NCBI GenBank assembly: GCA_002837195.1
Contig: KZ478062.1
Coordinates: 1-64,000 of the forward strand
DNA length: 64,000 nt
Source: Enterobacterales bacterium CwR94
GTDB lineage: Bacteria > Pseudomonadota > Gammaproteobacteria > Enterobacterales > Enterobacteriaceae
Reading direction: 5' to 3'
This document shows, one piece after another, positions 19,173 through 34,422 of the stretch. The stretch's first letter is position 1; each line of letters starts with the position of its first letter. Both the position numbers and the translations under genes were made by a program. The notes beneath the pieces are model-generated. The model was not told where the DNA came from, ran no database searches, and saw nothing but the letters and a program-made list of their open reading frames with translations.

Positions 19173-21062
19173 ATGTTTTATCCAGATCCTTTTGACGTCA
19201 TCGTGATCGGTGGTGGTCATGCGGGAACAGAAGCCGCAATGGCTGCTGCCCGAATGGGTCAACAGACGTTACTCCTGACGCATAACATCGATACGCTTGG
19301 ACAGATGTCCTGTAATCCGGCGATCGGGGGTATTGGCAAAGGCCATCTGGTGAAGGAAGTGGACGCCCTCGGTGGACTAATGGGTCATGCGATTGACCAT
19401 GCAGGTATTCAGTTTAGGATACTAAACGCCAGCAAAGGCCCTGCTGTGCGTGCCACCCGCGCGCAGGCAGATCGTGTGTTATATCGCCAGGCCGTACGCA
19501 CTGCCTTAGAGAATCAGCCAAACCTGATGATCTTCCAACAGGCGGTGGATGATCTGATTGTGGAAAACGATCGTGTTGTGGGCGCAGTGACCCAAATGGG
19601 ATTGAAATTCCGTGCAAAGTCCGTGGTTCTGACGGTTGGTACCTTCCTGGACGGCAAGATCCACATCGGTCTGGATAACTACAGTGGCGGCCGTGCGGGC
19701 GATCCTCCGTCCATTCCACTGGCGCGTCGCTTACGTGAGCTCCCGCTGCGGGTTAACCGACTCAAAACCGGTACACCGCCGCGCATTGACGCTCGCACTA
19801 TCGATTTTAGTGTACTGGCACCGCAACATGGCGATACGCCACTGCCGGTCTTTTCGTTCATGGGCAATGTCGCGCAACATCCTCAACAGGTACCCTGTTA
19901 CATCACGTACACCAATGAGCAGACCCATGACGTGATCCGTCGCAATCTGGATCGCAGTCCGATGTATGCTGGCGTTATCGAAGGCATTGGCCCGCGTTAT
20001 TGCCCCTCGATCGAAGACAAAGTCATGCGCTTTGCCGATCGCAACGCACACCAAATCTTTCTGGAACCAGAAGGCCTGACCAGCAACGAAATTTACCCGA
20101 ATGGCATCTCCACCAGTTTGCCCTTTGATGTGCAGATGGGGATCGTTCGTTCGATGAAAGGGCTGGAAAATGCAAAAATTGTGCGTCCAGGCTATGCCAT
20201 TGAATATGATTTCTTTGACCCACGCGATCTGAAACCTACGCTGGAGAGCAAATTCATTCACGGCTTGTTCTTTGCGGGTCAAATCAACGGGACAACCGGT
20301 TACGAAGAAGCGGCAGCCCAGGGATTACTGGCAGGTCTGAATGCCGGTCGCCACGCTGCTGACAAAGAAGGCTGGGCACCGCGTCGCGATCAAGCCTATT
20401 TGGGTGTCCTGGTTGACGATCTGTGTACGCTTGGAACAAAAGAGCCTTACCGTATGTTCACCTCTCGGGCGGAATACCGTCTGATGCTGCGTGAAGACAA
20501 TGCTGATATGCGTTTGACTGCGCAAGGACATGCACTTGGTTTGGTGGATGAAGCGCGCTGGGCACGCTACAACCAGAAACTGGAGCTTATTGAGTTAGAG
20601 CGTCAGCGTCTTCGCGATATCTGGGTTCATCCAAAAGTGGAACGCGCCGCAGAGATCAACACGGTACTTAGCGCACCCTTGACCAAAGAAGCGAACGGTG
20701 AGGATCTGCTCCGTCGCCCGGAGATGACCTACCCACAATTGGTTAAGTTAACGGATTTTGCACCGGGCCTCGAAGACGCTCAGGCTGCTGAACAAGTTGA
20801 GATTCAGGTTAAATACGAAGGCTATATCGCACGTCAGCAGGAAGAGATCGACAGACAGCAACGCAATGAGAATACCCTGTTGCCGGTGGATCTTGATTAT
20901 CACCAGGTTTCTGGTCTGTCGAACGAAGTGATCGCCAAGTTGAACGATCATAAACCGACCTCCATTGGACAGGCATCGCGTATTTCTGGTATCACACCTG
21001 CAGCCATCTCCATCTTGCTGATTTATCTCAAGAAACAGGGCCTGCTGCGTAAAAGCGCTTAA
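19173..21062 (+). CDS. mnmG: tRNA uridine-5-carboxymethylaminomethyl(34) synthesis enzyme MnmG (GidA)
   Basis: A 629-residue FAD-dependent enzyme that works with MnmE to install cmnm5 at U34 of tRNAs reading split codon boxes. The N-terminal dinucleotide-binding motif [17 protein letters not shown] starts at residue 13. The family segments [17 protein letters not shown] and [21 protein letters not shown], and the C-terminal [19 protein letters not shown] helix that contacts MnmE, are all present. Length equals that of E. coli. It is the first gene clockwise of oriC, where its transcription is known to influence initiation. Confidence 0.98.
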   Translation: MFYPDPFDVIVIGGGHAGTEAAMAAARMGQQTLLLTHNIDTLGQMSCNPAIGGIGKGHLVKEVDALGGLMGHAIDHAGIQFRILNASKGPAVRATRAQADRVLYRQAVRTALENQPNLMIFQQAVDDLIVENDRVVGAVTQMGLKFRAKSVVLTVGTFLDGKIHIGLDNYSGGRAGDPPSIPLARRLRELPLRVNRLKTGTPPRIDARTIDFSVLAPQHGDTPLPVFSFMGNVAQHPQQVPCYITYTNEQTHDVIRRNLDRSPMYAGVIEGIGPRYCPSIEDKVMRFADRNAHQIFLEPEGLTSNEIYPNGISTSLPFDVQMGIVRSMKGLENAKIVRPGYAIEYDFFDPRDLKPTLESKFIHGLFFAGQINGTTGYEEAAAQGLLAGLNAGRHAADKEGWAPRRDQAYLGVLVDDLCTLGTKEPYRMFTSRAEYRLMLREDNADMRLTAQGHALGLVDEARWARYNQKLELIELERQRLRDIWVHPKVERAAEINTVLSAPLTKEANGEDLLRRPEMTYPQLVKLTDFAPGLEDAQAAEQVEIQVKYEGYIARQQEEIDRQQRNENTLLPVDLDYHQVSGLSNEVIAKLNDHKPTSIGQASRISGITPAAISILLIYLKKQGLLRKSA

Positions 21063-21074
21063 CACTTCTTTGAT

Positions 21075-21102
21075 GGGCCAACCAGCAAACGCTTGTTGGC
21101 CC
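21075..21102 (+). terminator. Hairpin between mnmG and rsmG
   Basis: GGGCCAAC pairs with GTTGGCCC, with an inner AGC/GCT extension across one mismatch and an AAAC loop. It lies 12 bp after the mnmG stop. No U-run follows, so it probably acts as an attenuator or mRNA stabiliser rather than a full stop. It overlaps the weak TTG codon at 21093, an argument against using that codon as the rsmG start. Confidence 0.6.
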
Positions 21103-21122
21103 CTCTGCATTTGGATGACCTC

Positions 21123-21749
21123 GTGATTAATAAACTCTCTGCGCTGCTGAAAAGCACCTCGCTTACCCTGTCCGATCAGCAGAAACAACAGTTGGTGGAT
21201 TATGTTTCGCTCCTCGATAAGTGGAACAAGGCCTATAACCTGACATCGGTTCGCGATCCCCAGCAGATGCTGGTGCGACACATTCTCGACAGCATCGTGG
21301 TGAGCCCTTACTTACAAGGTAAACGCTTTATTGATGTTGGTACGGGTCCGGGATTACCGGGGATTCCACTGGCCATTGTGATGCCAGATGCACAGTTCAC
21401 GCTGTTAGACAGCCTGGGCAAACGCGTACGTTTTCTCCGACAGGTACAACATGAACTGAAGCTGGAAAACGTCACGCCTGTACAGAGCCGAGTTGAAGAG
21501 TTTCCCAACGACCCACCGTTCGATGGCGTGATCAGCCGCGCCTTTGCCTCTTTGACGGACATGTTGCAATGGTGCCACCATCTGCCCGCTGCGGAAGGGC
21601 GCTTTTATGCCTTGAAGGGCTTGTTGCCAGAAGATGAATTGTCAGCCCTACCGACAGGATTCGTTGTTGAAAAAACCGTGAAACTCTCAGTGCCAACGTT
21701 AGAAGGGGAACGCCATTTGGTGGTTCTGCGCAAAGAATCCGCCGAATAG
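21123..21749 (+). CDS. rsmG: 16S rRNA (guanine527-N7)-methyltransferase RsmG
   Basis: A 208-residue SAM-dependent methyltransferase that makes m7G527 in 16S rRNA; loss gives low-level streptomycin resistance in E. coli. The SAM motif [15 protein letters not shown] and the segments [14 protein letters not shown] and SRVEEFP are clear. I choose the GTG at 21123 ([12 protein letters not shown]) because it aligns with the E. coli N-terminus and has a GGA box 7 bp upstream. A longer TTG-initiated form from 21093 would start inside a hairpin. Confidence 0.94.
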   Translation: MINKLSALLKSTSLTLSDQQKQQLVDYVSLLDKWNKAYNLTSVRDPQQMLVRHILDSIVVSPYLQGKRFIDVGTGPGLPGIPLAIVMPDAQFTLLDSLGKRVRFLRQVQHELKLENVTPVQSRVEEFPNDPPFDGVISRAFASLTDMLQWCHHLPAAEGRFYALKGLLPEDELSALPTGFVVEKTVKLSVPTLEGERHLVVLRKESAE

Positions 21750-22417
21750 GATCCGGGCATTGTTGAAAAAAACAGCGTTCGAACGTGAGGGGGAGGTTTT
21801 AGGCTTTCCCCTCTGGCACATTAAAACGTTAAATTCACCCCGCGTAATTTTCCGAAACTCGCGTTTACATTTAACGTTATTTTCACAACTCTTTATCAAT
21901 TAGATCACTGAGTTTCATTTCAAAGACAGATTTGTCAGTAAAAGCTGACGAAATTCTTATTCTGATTTCTCGCCATTATTCCCTTTCATCCTTAATTAAA
22001 AACTTCAGTCTGATGTCAACATGAGCTTTTTATCGTTATTAAGGCAATATTGAGCGCTTTTCAATATTAATCATCTGATTTTAAAGGTTAATAAAAAATT
22101 TCCCGCTCGATATTTCAGAATTGTCCGGTCGTTGTTGTCGGATTTTCATACCGGAAATGTGATCGCCAGCACGCTTTATAATCGCATTAATTCGTTTTTA
22201 TCGTGAAATAATGACGGACGAAGCAAACCAACAAGTTTTGAAAAATAGGTCGCCAGAAAGAAATTTAAATAATTGTTCACCTTTTCGCTACTTTGCGATT
22301 GAAATCGCAGGTGCGGCCCGTATAATTTGCCGGGTTTTCACTGCTTGACTCTCTTAGTCAAAGGCAGTCTTATACGACACGCGACATACCCCAAAAGGGG
22401 CAGGAGAAAAGAGCGCC
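21750..22417 (+). promoter_or_regulatory. AT-rich intergenic region with the atp operon promoter
   Basis: A 668-bp gene-free region. The best promoter is -35 TTGAAA (22299-22304) and -10 TATAAT (22321-22326), 16 bp apart, about 90 bp upstream of atpI. A second TATAAT at 22177-22182 lacks a good -35 box but has a TGTGATCG half-site upstream (22159-22166). A weak GAGGGG/CCCCTC pairing (787-792 with 808-813 of kb 21) may end rsmG transcription. No open reading frame of interest is seen in the AT-rich middle. Confidence 0.6.
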
Positions 22418-23625
<1,208 letters not shown>

Positions 23626-23639
23626 TTTTTTACTCAACA

Positions 23640-23992
<353 letters not shown>

Positions 23993-24022
23993 TAACGTAA
24001 ACTCAACGAGAGGCATTGTGCT

Positions 24023-24493
24023 GTGAACATTAATGCAACAATCCTCGGCCAGGCTATCGCGTTCATCCTGTTTGTCGCGTTTTGTATGAAGTATGTATGG
24101 CCGCCGATTATGGCTGCTATCGAAAAGCGCCAGAAAGAAATTTCTGAAGGTCTTGCTTCTGCTGAACGTGCGAAAAAAGATCTGGATCTCGCGCAGGCTT
24201 CTGCGACCGACCAGCTGAAAAAAGCGAAAGACGACGCCCAGGTAATCATCGAGCAGGCAAACAAACGCCGTGCACAGATCCTGGACGAAGCCAAAGCTGA
24301 AGCCGAAGCGGAGCGCAACAAAATCGTCGCGCAGGCGCAGGCCGAAATCGATGCTGAGCGCACACGTGCACGCGAAGAACTGCGTAAGCAGGTTGCGATG
24401 CTGGCGCTGGCGGGTGCCGAGAAGATTATCGAACGTTCCGTGGATGAAGCTGCTAACAGCGACATCGTTGATAAACTGGTCGCTGAACTGTAA
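24023..24493 (+). CDS. atpF: ATP synthase F0 subunit b
   Basis: A 156-residue peripheral-stalk subunit with one N-terminal transmembrane helix ([18 protein letters not shown]) and a long alanine/glutamate-rich coiled coil that reaches F1. The GTG at 24023 (MNINATILG) is the start, matching E. coli; GAGAGG lies upstream at 24008-24013. Two copies form the stator with subunit delta. Confidence 0.97.
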   Translation: MNINATILGQAIAFILFVAFCMKYVWPPIMAAIEKRQKEISEGLASAERAKKDLDLAQASATDQLKKAKDDAQVIIEQANKRRAQILDEAKAEAEAERNKIVAQAQAEIDAERTRAREELRKQVAMLALAGAEKIIERSVDEAANSDIVDKLVAEL

Positions 24494-24507
24494 GGAGGGA
24501 GGGGCTG

Positions 24508-25041
24508 ATGTCTGATTATATTACTGTAGCTCGCCCCTACGCCAAAGCAGCTTTTGACTTTGCTGTTGAGCATCAGAGTCTTGATCGCTGGCAGCAGATG
24601 TTGGCGTTTGCCGCTGAAGTTGCACGCAACGAACAGATGACTGATCTTCTTTCAGGTGCCCTGGCACCGGAAGCACTGTCTAAATCGTTTATTGCCATCT
24701 GTGGTGATCAACTCGATGAAGCCGGTCAGAACCTGATAAAGGTAATGGCTGAGAACAAACGTTTGATCGCACTTCCTGATGTATTAGCGCAATTCATTCA
24801 TCTTCGTGACGAGTATGACGCCACGGCTGATGTTGAAGTGATTGCCGCCAATACACTGAGTGATGAGCAGCTGAATAAAATCAGCGCCGCGATGGAAAAA
24901 CGTCTGTCACGCAAAGTTAAGCTGAATTGCAAAATTGATAAGTCTGTAATGGCAGGCGTAATCATCCGCTCGGGTGATATGGTCATTGATGGCAGCGTAC
25001 GCGGCCGTCTTGAGCGTCTGGCAGACGTCTTGCAGTCTTAA
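24508..25041 (+). CDS. atpH: ATP synthase F1 subunit delta
   Basis: A 177-residue soluble subunit that ties the b-dimer to the top of the alpha-beta hexamer. The N-terminal [16 protein letters not shown] and the C-terminal [26 protein letters not shown] are the family's hallmark segments. Length is identical to E. coli. It is preceded by a GGAGGGAGGGG purine run (24494-24504) that provides a very strong Shine-Dalgarno. Confidence 0.97.
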   Translation: MSDYITVARPYAKAAFDFAVEHQSLDRWQQMLAFAAEVARNEQMTDLLSGALAPEALSKSFIAICGDQLDEAGQNLIKVMAENKRLIALPDVLAQFIHLRDEYDATADVEVIAANTLSDEQLNKISAAMEKRLSRKVKLNCKIDKSVMAGVIIRSGDMVIDGSVRGRLERLADVLQS

Positions 25042-25055
25042 GGGGACTGGAGCAT

Positions 25056-26597
25056 ATGCAACTGAATTCCACCGAAATCAGCGAACTGATCAAGCAGCGC
25101 ATTGCTCAGTTCAATGTCGTGAGCGAAGCTCACAATGAAGGTACTATCGTTTCCGTCAGCGACGGGATCATCCGCGTAAACGGCTTGGCCGATGTTATGC
25201 AGGGTGAAATGATCGCGCTGCCGGGTAACCGCTTTGCTATCGCCCTGAACCTGGAGCGCGACTCCGTAGGTGCTGTGGTGATGGGCCCGTACGCTGACCT
25301 TGCCGAAGGCATGAAAGTTAAGTGTACTGGTCGTATTCTGGAAGTACCGGTTGGTCGTGGTCTGCTGGGTCGTGTTGTTAACACCCTGGGTGAGCCAATC
25401 GACGGTAAAGGCGCTGTTGAAAACGACGGCTTCTCTCCGATCGAAGTGATTGCACCTGGCGTTATCGATCGTCAGTCTGTTGATCAGCCTGTACAGACCG
25501 GTTACAAATCTGTCGATGCGATGATTCCAATCGGCCGTGGCCAGCGTGAGCTGATCATCGGTGACCGTCAGACCGGTAAAACCGCAATGGCTATCGACGC
25601 CATCATCAACCAGCGTGATTCTGGCATCAAGTGCGTGTATGTCGCGATTGGTCAGAAAGCCTCCACCATTTCTAACGTGGTGCGTAAGCTGGAAGAGCAC
25701 GGTGCGCTGTCTAACACCATCGTGGTTGTGGCTTCTGCTTCTGAATCTGCTGCACTGCAATACCTGGCGCCTTACTCAGGTTGTGCAATGGGTGAATACT
25801 TCCGCGATCGCGGTGAAGATGCACTGATCGTATACGATGACCTGTCCAAGCAGGCAATCGCTTATCGTCAGATCTCCCTGTTGCTGCGCCGCCCACCGGG
25901 CCGTGAAGCATTCCCGGGCGATGTGTTCTATCTCCACTCTCGTCTGCTGGAGCGTGCATCTCGCGTTAGCGCTGATTACGTTGAGCGTTTCACCAAGGGT
26001 GAAGTGAAAGGCCAAACCGGTTCTTTGACCGCGCTGCCAATCATCGAAACGCAAGCGGGCGACGTTTCTGCGTTCGTACCGACCAACGTTATCTCCATCA
26101 CCGATGGTCAGATCTTCCTGGAATCTAACTTGTTTAACTCCGGTATTCGTCCGGCGGTTAACCCAGGTATCTCTGTATCGCGTGTAGGTGGTGCTGCTCA
26201 GACCAAGATCATCAAGAAACTGTCCGGTGGTATTCGTACCGCACTGGCACAGTATCGTGAACTGGCTGCGTTCTCTCAGTTCGCATCCGATCTGGACGAT
26301 GCAACCCGTAAACAGCTGAGCCACGGTCAGAAAGTGACCGAGCTGCTGAAACAGAAACAGTATGCGCCGATGTCTGTCGCGCAACAGGGTCTGGTGCTGT
26401 TTGCGGCCGAGCGTGGCTTCCTGAACGACGTTGAGCTGGCTAAAATTGGTAGCTTCGAAGCGGCATTACTGTCGTTTGCCGATCGCGACCACGCCGAGCT
26501 GATGGCTGAAATCAACCAGTCTGGTAACTATAACAACGAAATCGAAGAGAAGCTGAAAGGCCTCCTCGAAACGTTTAAAGCAACCCAGTCCTGGTAA
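25056..26597 (+). CDS. atpA: ATP synthase F1 subunit alpha
   Basis: A 513-residue non-catalytic nucleotide-binding subunit. Walker A is GDRQTGKTA (169-177). The arginine finger region lies in [14 protein letters not shown], and the beta-barrel N-terminal domain and C-terminal helical domain are intact. Three copies alternate with beta in the F1 head. Length equals E. coli AtpA. Confidence 0.98.
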   Translation: MQLNSTEISELIKQRIAQFNVVSEAHNEGTIVSVSDGIIRVNGLADVMQGEMIALPGNRFAIALNLERDSVGAVVMGPYADLAEGMKVKCTGRILEVPVGRGLLGRVVNTLGEPIDGKGAVENDGFSPIEVIAPGVIDRQSVDQPVQTGYKSVDAMIPIGRGQRELIIGDRQTGKTAMAIDAIINQRDSGIKCVYVAIGQKASTISNVVRKLEEHGALSNTIVVVASASESAALQYLAPYSGCAMGEYFRDRGEDALIVYDDLSKQAIAYRQISLLLRRPPGREAFPGDVFYLHSRLLERASRVSADYVERFTKGEVKGQTGSLTALPIIETQAGDVSAFVPTNVISITDGQIFLESNLFNSGIRPAVNPGISVSRVGGAAQTKIIKKLSGGIRTALAQYRELAAFSQFASDLDDATRKQLSHGQKVTELLKQKQYAPMSVAQQGLVLFAAERGFLNDVELAKIGSFEAALLSFADRDHAELMAEINQSGNYNNEIEEKLKGLLETFKATQSW

Positions 26598-26650
26598 TGT
26601 CTGGCGGCTTGCCTTAATCGGCAGGCCGCAAGGCTTTTGAGGAGAAGCTA

Positions 26651-28982
<2,332 letters not shown>

Positions 28983-29003
28983 TCTCTTCCCCTTTCATGT
29001 CCT

Positions 29004-29028
29004 CGCGCTGTGGCTGAGCTACAGCGCG
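29004..29028 (+). other. Hairpin in the atpD-atpC spacer
   Basis: CGCGCTGT/ACAGCGCG with a 9-nt loop lies in the 81-bp gap between atpD and atpC. Without a U-run it is likely an mRNA-processing or stabilising element that tunes epsilon relative to beta. Confidence 0.5.
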
Positions 29029-29063
29029 CAGGATAGCGGGAAGAGTTTCACTGGAGGTTTGTT

Positions 29064-29483
29064 ATGGCTATGACCTTTCATTTGGACGTTGTCAGCGCGG
29101 AAGAACGTATGTTCGCCGGTCTTGTTGAGAGCATTCAGGTGTCCGGTAGCGAAGGTGAGCTGGGTATTCGCCCAGGCCACGCCCCGCTGCTGACTGCCAT
29201 TAAGCCTGGTATGGTTCGTATCGTTAAACAGGGCGGCGACGAAGAGTTTATTTATCTCTCCGGTGGCGTGCTGGAAGTGCAGCCGCAGTCTGTGACTGTG
29301 CTGTCTGATACGGCGATTCGCGGTACTGACCTTGATGAAGCGCGCGCGCTGGAAGCGAAACGCAAAGCGGAAGAGCACATGAACAGCTCTCACGGCGATG
29401 TGGATTACGCTCAGGCGTCAGCAGAATTGGCGAAAGCAATTGCCAAACTGCGCGTCATCGAACTGACCAAAAAAGCGATGTAA
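29064..29483 (+). CDS. atpC: ATP synthase F1 subunit epsilon
   Basis: A 139-residue central-stalk subunit with an N-terminal beta-sandwich ([34 protein letters not shown]) and a C-terminal two-helix domain that can inhibit ATP hydrolysis. It completes the nine-gene atpIBEFHAGDC operon, which ends at a strong terminator 15 bp downstream. Confidence 0.97.
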   Translation: MAMTFHLDVVSAEERMFAGLVESIQVSGSEGELGIRPGHAPLLTAIKPGMVRIVKQGGDEEFIYLSGGVLEVQPQSVTVLSDTAIRGTDLDEARALEAKRKAEEHMNSSHGDVDYAQASAELAKAIAKLRVIELTKKAM

Positions 29484-29497
29484 GGCTTGATGTCTCT

Positions 29498-29533
29498 AAA
29501 AACCGGTCCGGTGCAAACCCGACCGGTTTTTTT
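29498..29533 (+). terminator. atp operon terminator
   Basis: AAAACCGGTC pairs with GACCGGTTTT and the second arm continues into a run of seven T (29527-29533). This is a textbook rho-independent terminator directly after atpC. Confidence 0.92.
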
Positions 29534-29577
29534 ATCTCTGCATAAAGACGCTTGCGTCTCCCCCCGTAACACGTATC

Positions 29578-29598
29578 TTGTTTTCAGGATGAAAATAA
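29578..29598. promoter_or_regulatory. Candidate NagC operator upstream of glmU
   Basis: TTGTTTTC-AGGAT-GAAAATAA is an imperfect inverted repeat (7 of 8 positions) with A/T-rich arms, like known NagC sites. In E. coli NagC activates glmUS transcription from sites upstream of glmU. The location, about 175 bp before the glmU start, fits; the assignment is by pattern only. Confidence 0.45.
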
Positions 29599-29772
29599 CC
29601 TACGCCTTTCAGGATCATTCTGGCGTTTAAATCGCCAACAATCTGCTAAAACAGTGAATGGGATAAGGCCTTGCCAGACAAGGAAATCCGCTAATTTTTA
29701 GCCGAGAAAGATGTGGCAATTTCGCCCCTGAAACGTTTTACTTCTACTGTTAAATTTAGGCTCAGGATAGTT

Positions 29773-31143
29773 ATGTCAAACAGCGCAATGAGCGTGGTGA
29801 TCCTTGCTGCAGGCAAGGGTACCCGCATGTACTCCGATCTCCCTAAAGTTCTGCATACCCTCGCCGGTAAGCCGATGGTGCAGCATGTTATTGACGCTGC
29901 GAAACACCTTGGCGCGCGCAATATCAATCTGGTTTATGGCCACGGCGGTGATTTGCTTAAGCAAACGCTTACCGATGCTGCGCTGAACTGGGTATTGCAG
30001 GCTGAACAATTAGGTACCGGACATGCGATGCAGCAAGCTGCGCCGTTCTTTGCCGACGATGAAGATATCTTGATGCTGTATGGCGACGTGCCATTGATTG
30101 CCGCTGATACGCTGGCGCGCTTGCGGGATGCCAAACCACAAGGTGGAATTGGCTTACTGACAGTGACCTTAGATAACCCAACGGGCTATGGTCGCATCCT
30201 GCGTGAAAACGGCACTATTACGGGCATCGTTGAACAAAAAGATGCCTCTGCCGAGCAGTTAGCAATCGACGAAATTAACACCGGTATTCTGATTGCCAAC
30301 GGCGGCGATCTGAAGCGCTGGCTGGCGAAACTCAATAACAACAATGCGCAGGGCGAGTATTACATCACCGATATCATTGCGTTAGCGCATGCCGAAGGCA
30401 ACCGCATTGCGGCGGTTCAGCCACAGCGCGCCAGTGAAACGGAAGGGGTGAATAATCGTCTGCAATTGGCCACTTTAGAACGTGTTTATCAAAGCGAGCA
30501 GGCTGAAAAGCTGCTGCTGGCGGGCGTTATGCTGCGCGATCCGGCCCGTTTTGATCTGCGCGGTACACTCAATCATGGGCGCGATGTTGAAATCGATGTC
30601 AACGTGATTATTGAAGGTCAGGTGACGCTGGGCTCCCGCGTGAAGATTGGTGCGGGATGCATTATCCGTAATGCCACTATCGCGGATGACAGTGTGATAA
30701 GTCCCTACAGCATTATTGAAGAGTCTCAACTGGATACCGAGGTGACCGTTGGGCCGTTCGCCCGTTTGCGTCCTGGCAGTGAATTGGCCGCGGGCTCCCA
30801 CGTAGGTAATTTTGTTGAGATGAAAAAGGCCACGTTGGGCAAAGGGTCGAAAGCGGGCCACTTAAGCTATCTCGGTGATGCTGAGATTGGTACCGGTGTA
30901 AACATCGGAGCCGGTACGATTACCTGTAACTACGACGGCGCCAATAAATTTAAGACTATCATTGAAGATGATGTCTTTGTGGGATCGGATACACAGTTGG
31001 TTGCCCCAGTGCGCGTAGCGCAAGGCACGACGATTGCTGCTGGGACCACGGTCATGAAAGACGTTACAGAGGGCGGGTTGGTCTATAACCGCAAAGAACA
31101 GAATCACAAGTCTGGCTGGCAGCGTCCGGTAAAGAAAAAATAA
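29773..31143 (+). CDS. glmU: Bifunctional GlcN-1-P acetyltransferase / GlcNAc-1-P uridyltransferase
   Basis: A 456-residue enzyme making UDP-GlcNAc for peptidoglycan and LPS. The N-terminal pyrophosphorylase has [18 protein letters not shown]. The C-terminal left-handed beta-helix acetyltransferase has [12 protein letters not shown] and [13 protein letters not shown]. The chosen ATG at 29773 gives exactly the E. coli length and has AGGA at 29764-29767, so the in-frame upstream extension is rejected. It is followed by glmS in a two-gene unit. Confidence 0.97.
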   Translation: MSNSAMSVVILAAGKGTRMYSDLPKVLHTLAGKPMVQHVIDAAKHLGARNINLVYGHGGDLLKQTLTDAALNWVLQAEQLGTGHAMQQAAPFFADDEDILMLYGDVPLIAADTLARLRDAKPQGGIGLLTVTLDNPTGYGRILRENGTITGIVEQKDASAEQLAIDEINTGILIANGGDLKRWLAKLNNNNAQGEYYITDIIALAHAEGNRIAAVQPQRASETEGVNNRLQLATLERVYQSEQAEKLLLAGVMLRDPARFDLRGTLNHGRDVEIDVNVIIEGQVTLGSRVKIGAGCIIRNATIADDSVISPYSIIEESQLDTEVTVGPFARLRPGSELAAGSHVGNFVEMKKATLGKGSKAGHLSYLGDAEIGTGVNIGAGTITCNYDGANKFKTIIEDDVFVGSDTQLVAPVRVAQGTTIAAGTTVMKDVTEGGLVYNRKEQNHKSGWQRPVKKK

Positions 31144-31144
31144 G

Positions 31145-31192
31145 CCTTTCCCACAGAGGAAAGGTTAACTAAAACGCGCCATTGAGCGCGTT
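31145..31192 (+). other. Two hairpins in the glmU-glmS leader
   Basis: CCTTTCC/GGAAAGG (31145-31164) and AACGCGC/GCGCGTT (31173-31192) lie between glmU and glmS. In E. coli this intercistronic mRNA carries an RNase E processing site and an inhibitory stem opened by the small RNA GlmZ. A similar role is plausible but the GlmZ pairing was not tested. Confidence 0.45.
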
Positions 31193-31281
31193 AGCCCCTG
31201 TTTTCTACAAAGGCTCGGGGCATGATCAGGTAGCAAGACAACATAAATGGTCGTCAGACCATGAAGTCAGGAATAACAACT

Positions 31282-33114
31282 ATGTGTGGAATTGTTGGCG
31301 CAGTCGCGCAACGTGATATCGCTGAGATCTTATTAGAAGGATTGAAGCGCCTCGAGTATCGCGGTTACGACTCAGCCGGTTTGGCTGTCGTCACACCGCA
31401 AGGTGAAGTAACGCGTTTACGCCGGTTAGGTAAAGTGCAGATGTTAGCGGATGCCGTTAATGAAGCGCCGGTTTCGGGCGGCACGGGGATCGCGCATACC
31501 CGCTGGGCGACCCACGGTGAACCTTCAGAACGAAACGCTCACCCGCATATTTCCGAGCACATCATCATTGTGCACAACGGCATCATTGAAAACCATGAGC
31601 CGCTGCGTGAATTGATGATCGAGAAAGGCTATCGCTTCACCTCTGAAACCGACACGGAAGTGGTCGCGCATTTGGTGCACTGGGAGCAGCAACAAAACGG
31701 CGGATCGCTGCGTGAAGTGGTGCAGCGCGTAATCCCTCAGCTTCGCGGCGCCTATGGCATGGTCATTCTCGACAGCCGTGACCCGTCCACGCTGGTGGCG
31801 GCGCGTTCAGGCAGCCCATTGGTGATTGGCCGTGGGATGGGTGAAAACTTCCTCGCCTCAGATCAATTAGCGCTACTGCCGGTCACCCGTCGCTTTATCT
31901 ATCTTGAAGAGGGCGATATCGCGGAAATCACCCGTCGCGACGTGACGATTTTTGATCGCAGTGGCACGCAGATTAAACGCGCAGAAGTGGAATCCAGTGC
32001 GCAGTACGATGCGGGCGACAAAGGCGCGTATCGCCACTACATGCAGAAAGAGATTTTTGAACAGCCGAATGCGATTAAAAATACGCTGAGTGGCCGTTTC
32101 AGCCAGGGGCAAATCTCGCTGGCGGAACTGGGGGCGGATGCGGATGCTTTATTGGCAAAAGTTGAACACATTCAAATCGTAGCCTGTGGGACGTCTTATA
32201 ACTCCGGTATGGTTTCACGTTACTGGTTTGAGTCGTTGGCGAATGTGCCTTGCGATGTGGAAATCGCCTCCGAATTTCGTTACCGCAAATCGGCCGTGCG
32301 TCGTAACAGCTTGCTGATCACTCTGTCGCAGTCCGGTGAAACGGCAGATACGCTGGCGGCATTGCGTCTCTCGAAAGAACTGGGCTATTTGGGTTCACTG
32401 GCTATCTGTAACGTGGCGGGTTCATCACTGGTACGTGAATCCGATTTGGCGCTGATGACCAAAGCCGGTACAGAAATTGGTGTTGCTTCGACGAAAGCGT
32501 TCACGACGCAGCTAACCGTTTTGCTGATGCTGGTGGCGAAAGTGGGTCGTCTGAACGGTATGTCAGCAGAGGTGGAACACGATATTGTTCACGCGCTGCA
32601 GGCATTGCCAAGTCGCATTGAAGCGATGCTGTCGCAGGACAAGCTGATCGAAACGCTGGCGGAAGATTTCTCGGATAAGCATCATGCACTGTTCCTGGGC
32701 CGTGGCGATCAGTACCCGATTGCGATGGAAGGAGCGCTCAAGCTCAAAGAGATTTCGTATATTCATGCCGAAGCCTATGCGGCAGGTGAGCTGAAACATG
32801 GTCCGCTGGCGCTGATTGATGCAGATATGCCGGTGATCGTTGTGGCGCCCAACAATGAGCTGTTGGAAAAGCTGAAATCGAACATTGAAGAGGTGCGCGC
32901 GCGCGGCGGCTTGTTGTATGTTTTCGCCGATCAGGATGCGGGTTTCAGTGATAGTGAAGGGATGCGTATTATCCCGTTACCACACGTTGAAGAGGTGATT
33001 GCACCGATCTTCTACACCGTACCACTGCAAATGCTCTCTTATCACGTGGCCCTGATTAAAGGGACGGATGTTGACCAGCCACGCAACCTGGCGAAGTCTG
33101 TCACCGTAGAATAG
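31282..33114 (+). CDS. glmS: Glutamine-fructose-6-phosphate aminotransferase (isomerizing)
   Basis: A 610-residue enzyme making GlcN-6-P, the first step to UDP-GlcNAc. The start at 31282 gives MCGIVGAV, placing the catalytic cysteine next to the initiator Met, as required for the Ntn glutaminase domain. Two SIS domains follow ([23 protein letters not shown]) and the C-terminus ends [13 protein letters not shown]. That terminal segment is the Tn7 (TnsD) recognition region; no transposon end is visible downstream, so the site appears empty. Confidence 0.97.
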   Translation: MCGIVGAVAQRDIAEILLEGLKRLEYRGYDSAGLAVVTPQGEVTRLRRLGKVQMLADAVNEAPVSGGTGIAHTRWATHGEPSERNAHPHISEHIIIVHNGIIENHEPLRELMIEKGYRFTSETDTEVVAHLVHWEQQQNGGSLREVVQRVIPQLRGAYGMVILDSRDPSTLVAARSGSPLVIGRGMGENFLASDQLALLPVTRRFIYLEEGDIAEITRRDVTIFDRSGTQIKRAEVESSAQYDAGDKGAYRHYMQKEIFEQPNAIKNTLSGRFSQGQISLAELGADADALLAKVEHIQIVACGTSYNSGMVSRYWFESLANVPCDVEIASEFRYRKSAVRRNSLLITLSQSGETADTLAALRLSKELGYLGSLAICNVAGSSLVRESDLALMTKAGTEIGVASTKAFTTQLTVLLMLVAKVGRLNGMSAEVEHDIVHALQALPSRIEAMLSQDKLIETLAEDFSDKHHALFLGRGDQYPIAMEGALKLKEISYIHAEAYAAGELKHGPLALIDADMPVIVVAPNNELLEKLKSNIEEVRARGGLLYVFADQDAGFSDSEGMRIIPLPHVEEVIAPIFYTVPLQMLSYHVALIKGTDVDQPRNLAKSVTVE

Positions 33115-33121
33115 CGTTCAG

Positions 33122-33148
33122 GGGCCGATTTTTTCGGCCCTTTCTTTC
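33122..33148 (+). terminator. glmUS terminator
   Basis: GGGCCGA/TCGGCCC with a T5 loop is followed by TTTCTTT, just after the glmS stop. This is a typical rho-independent terminator. Confidence 0.88.
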
Positions 33149-33184
33149 CTGAAATATCCAAGACTGCCGTTTACTTCCCGCCCT

Positions 33185-33235
33185 TTGTCACAAAATTGTC
33201 ATAAAGCATACATTTAACTGTCACTAAACTGTCCT
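33185..33235 (+). promoter_or_regulatory. Two Pho boxes upstream of pstS
   Basis: TTGTCACAAAATTGTCAT (33185-33202) and CTGTCACTAAACTGTCCT (33218-33235) are 18-bp PhoB boxes, each a pair of CTGTCA-like heptamers 11 bp apart. The tandem arrangement matches the E. coli pstS promoter and places the operon under PhoB activation in phosphate limitation. Confidence 0.92.
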
Positions 33236-33311
33236 ATTTTCCCTCCTGCAGCAATTCTTAAACTTATAAATCGGTACACACACTGACTTTGACGACTCCC
33301 TCGGAGGGAAC

Positions 33312-34352
33312 ATGACACTGATGCATAGCACCGTAGCGCGTATTGTCGCAGTAGCCGTTTCAATGAGCGCAGCCTCTGCTTTCGCTGCTGCGAGCCTGAC
33401 GGGTGCGGGCGCTACCTTCCCAGCTCCGGTATATAGCAAGTGGGCTGCAGATTACAACAAGGCTACTGGTAACCAGGTGAACTACCAAGGTATTGGTTCT
33501 TCCGGTGGCGTTAAACAAATCAACGCCAAAACCGTTGATTTCGGTGCCTCTGATGCGCCGTTAAAAGATGAAGATTTACAGAAACAAGGTTTGTTCCAGT
33601 TCCCAACCGTGATCGGTGGCGTGGTACTGGCCGTGAATATCCCGGGTATCAAATCAGGTGATTTGACGCTGGATGGTAAAACGCTGGGTGATATCTACCT
33701 GGGCAAAGTGACCAAATGGAATGATCCGGCGATTGCTAAGTTGAATTCAGGCGTCAAACTGCCTGATACCGCGATCAACGTGGTTCGTCGTGCAGATGGC
33801 TCTGGTACCTCTTTCGTCTTCACCAGCTACCTGGCGAAAGTCAACGAAGAGTGGAACAGCAAAGTTGGCAAAGGCAACACCGTAAACTGGCCAACCGGTC
33901 TGGGCGGTAAAGGCAACGACGGTATCGCTGCTTTCGTTCAGCGTCTGCCTGGCTCTATCGGTTACGTTGAGTACGCGTATGCCAAACAAAACAACCTGGC
34001 GTACACCAAGCTGATTGATGCCGACGGTAAAGCGGTTTCTCCAAGTGAGCAGAGCTTCAGCGATGCAGCGAAGGGTGCAGACTGGAGCAAATCTTTTGCT
34101 CAAGACCTGACCAACCAGAAAGGCGACAACGCGTGGCCAATCACGTCGACAACGTTCATCCTGATGCACAAAGAGCAGGCGAAACCTGAGCAGGCTGCTG
34201 AAGTGTTGAAGTTCTTCGACTGGGCCTACAAAAACGGTGCTGAGGCTGCAACTGCTATCGACTATGCAGTATTGCCGGACAGCGTTGTAGAGCAAATCCG
34301 CGCGGCATGGAAAACCAATATCAAAGACAGCTCTGGTAAAGCGCTGTACTAA
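33312..34352 (+). CDS. pstS: Periplasmic phosphate-binding protein PstS
   Basis: A 346-residue binding protein of the high-affinity phosphate importer. The signal peptide ends near residue 25 at AFA|AAS, followed by the conserved [17 protein letters not shown]. The phosphate-binding residues lie in [22 protein letters not shown] and [15 protein letters not shown]. The start has GGAGG upstream (33303-33307). It is the first gene of pstSCAB-phoU under Pho boxes. Confidence 0.97.
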   Translation: MTLMHSTVARIVAVAVSMSAASAFAAASLTGAGATFPAPVYSKWAADYNKATGNQVNYQGIGSSGGVKQINAKTVDFGASDAPLKDEDLQKQGLFQFPTVIGGVVLAVNIPGIKSGDLTLDGKTLGDIYLGKVTKWNDPAIAKLNSGVKLPDTAINVVRRADGSGTSFVFTSYLAKVNEEWNSKVGKGNTVNWPTGLGGKGNDGIAAFVQRLPGSIGYVEYAYAKQNNLAYTKLIDADGKAVSPSEQSFSDAAKGADWSKSFAQDLTNQKGDNAWPITSTTFILMHKEQAKPEQAAEVLKFFDWAYKNGAEAATAIDYAVLPDSVVEQIRAAWKTNIKDSSGKALY

Positions 34353-34364
34353 TTGATGACCCTT

Positions 34365-34386
34365 GGCCCTTCCACTGCGAAGGGCC
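34365..34386 (+). terminator. Attenuator hairpin between pstS and pstC
   Basis: GGCCCTTC/GAAGGGCC with a 6-nt loop follows the pstS stop. It lacks a U-run and probably acts as a partial terminator or 3' stabiliser, which explains higher PstS than permease output. Confidence 0.65.
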
Positions 34387-34422
34387 TTGGGATAATAAAT
34401 GACCTGACTGTCGAGACTTCCT

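Noticed and set aside
33115-33311. Tn7 insertion at attTn7 downstream of glmS
   Set aside because: Only the glmS terminator and Pho boxes of pstS are present, with no transposon end or tns gene.
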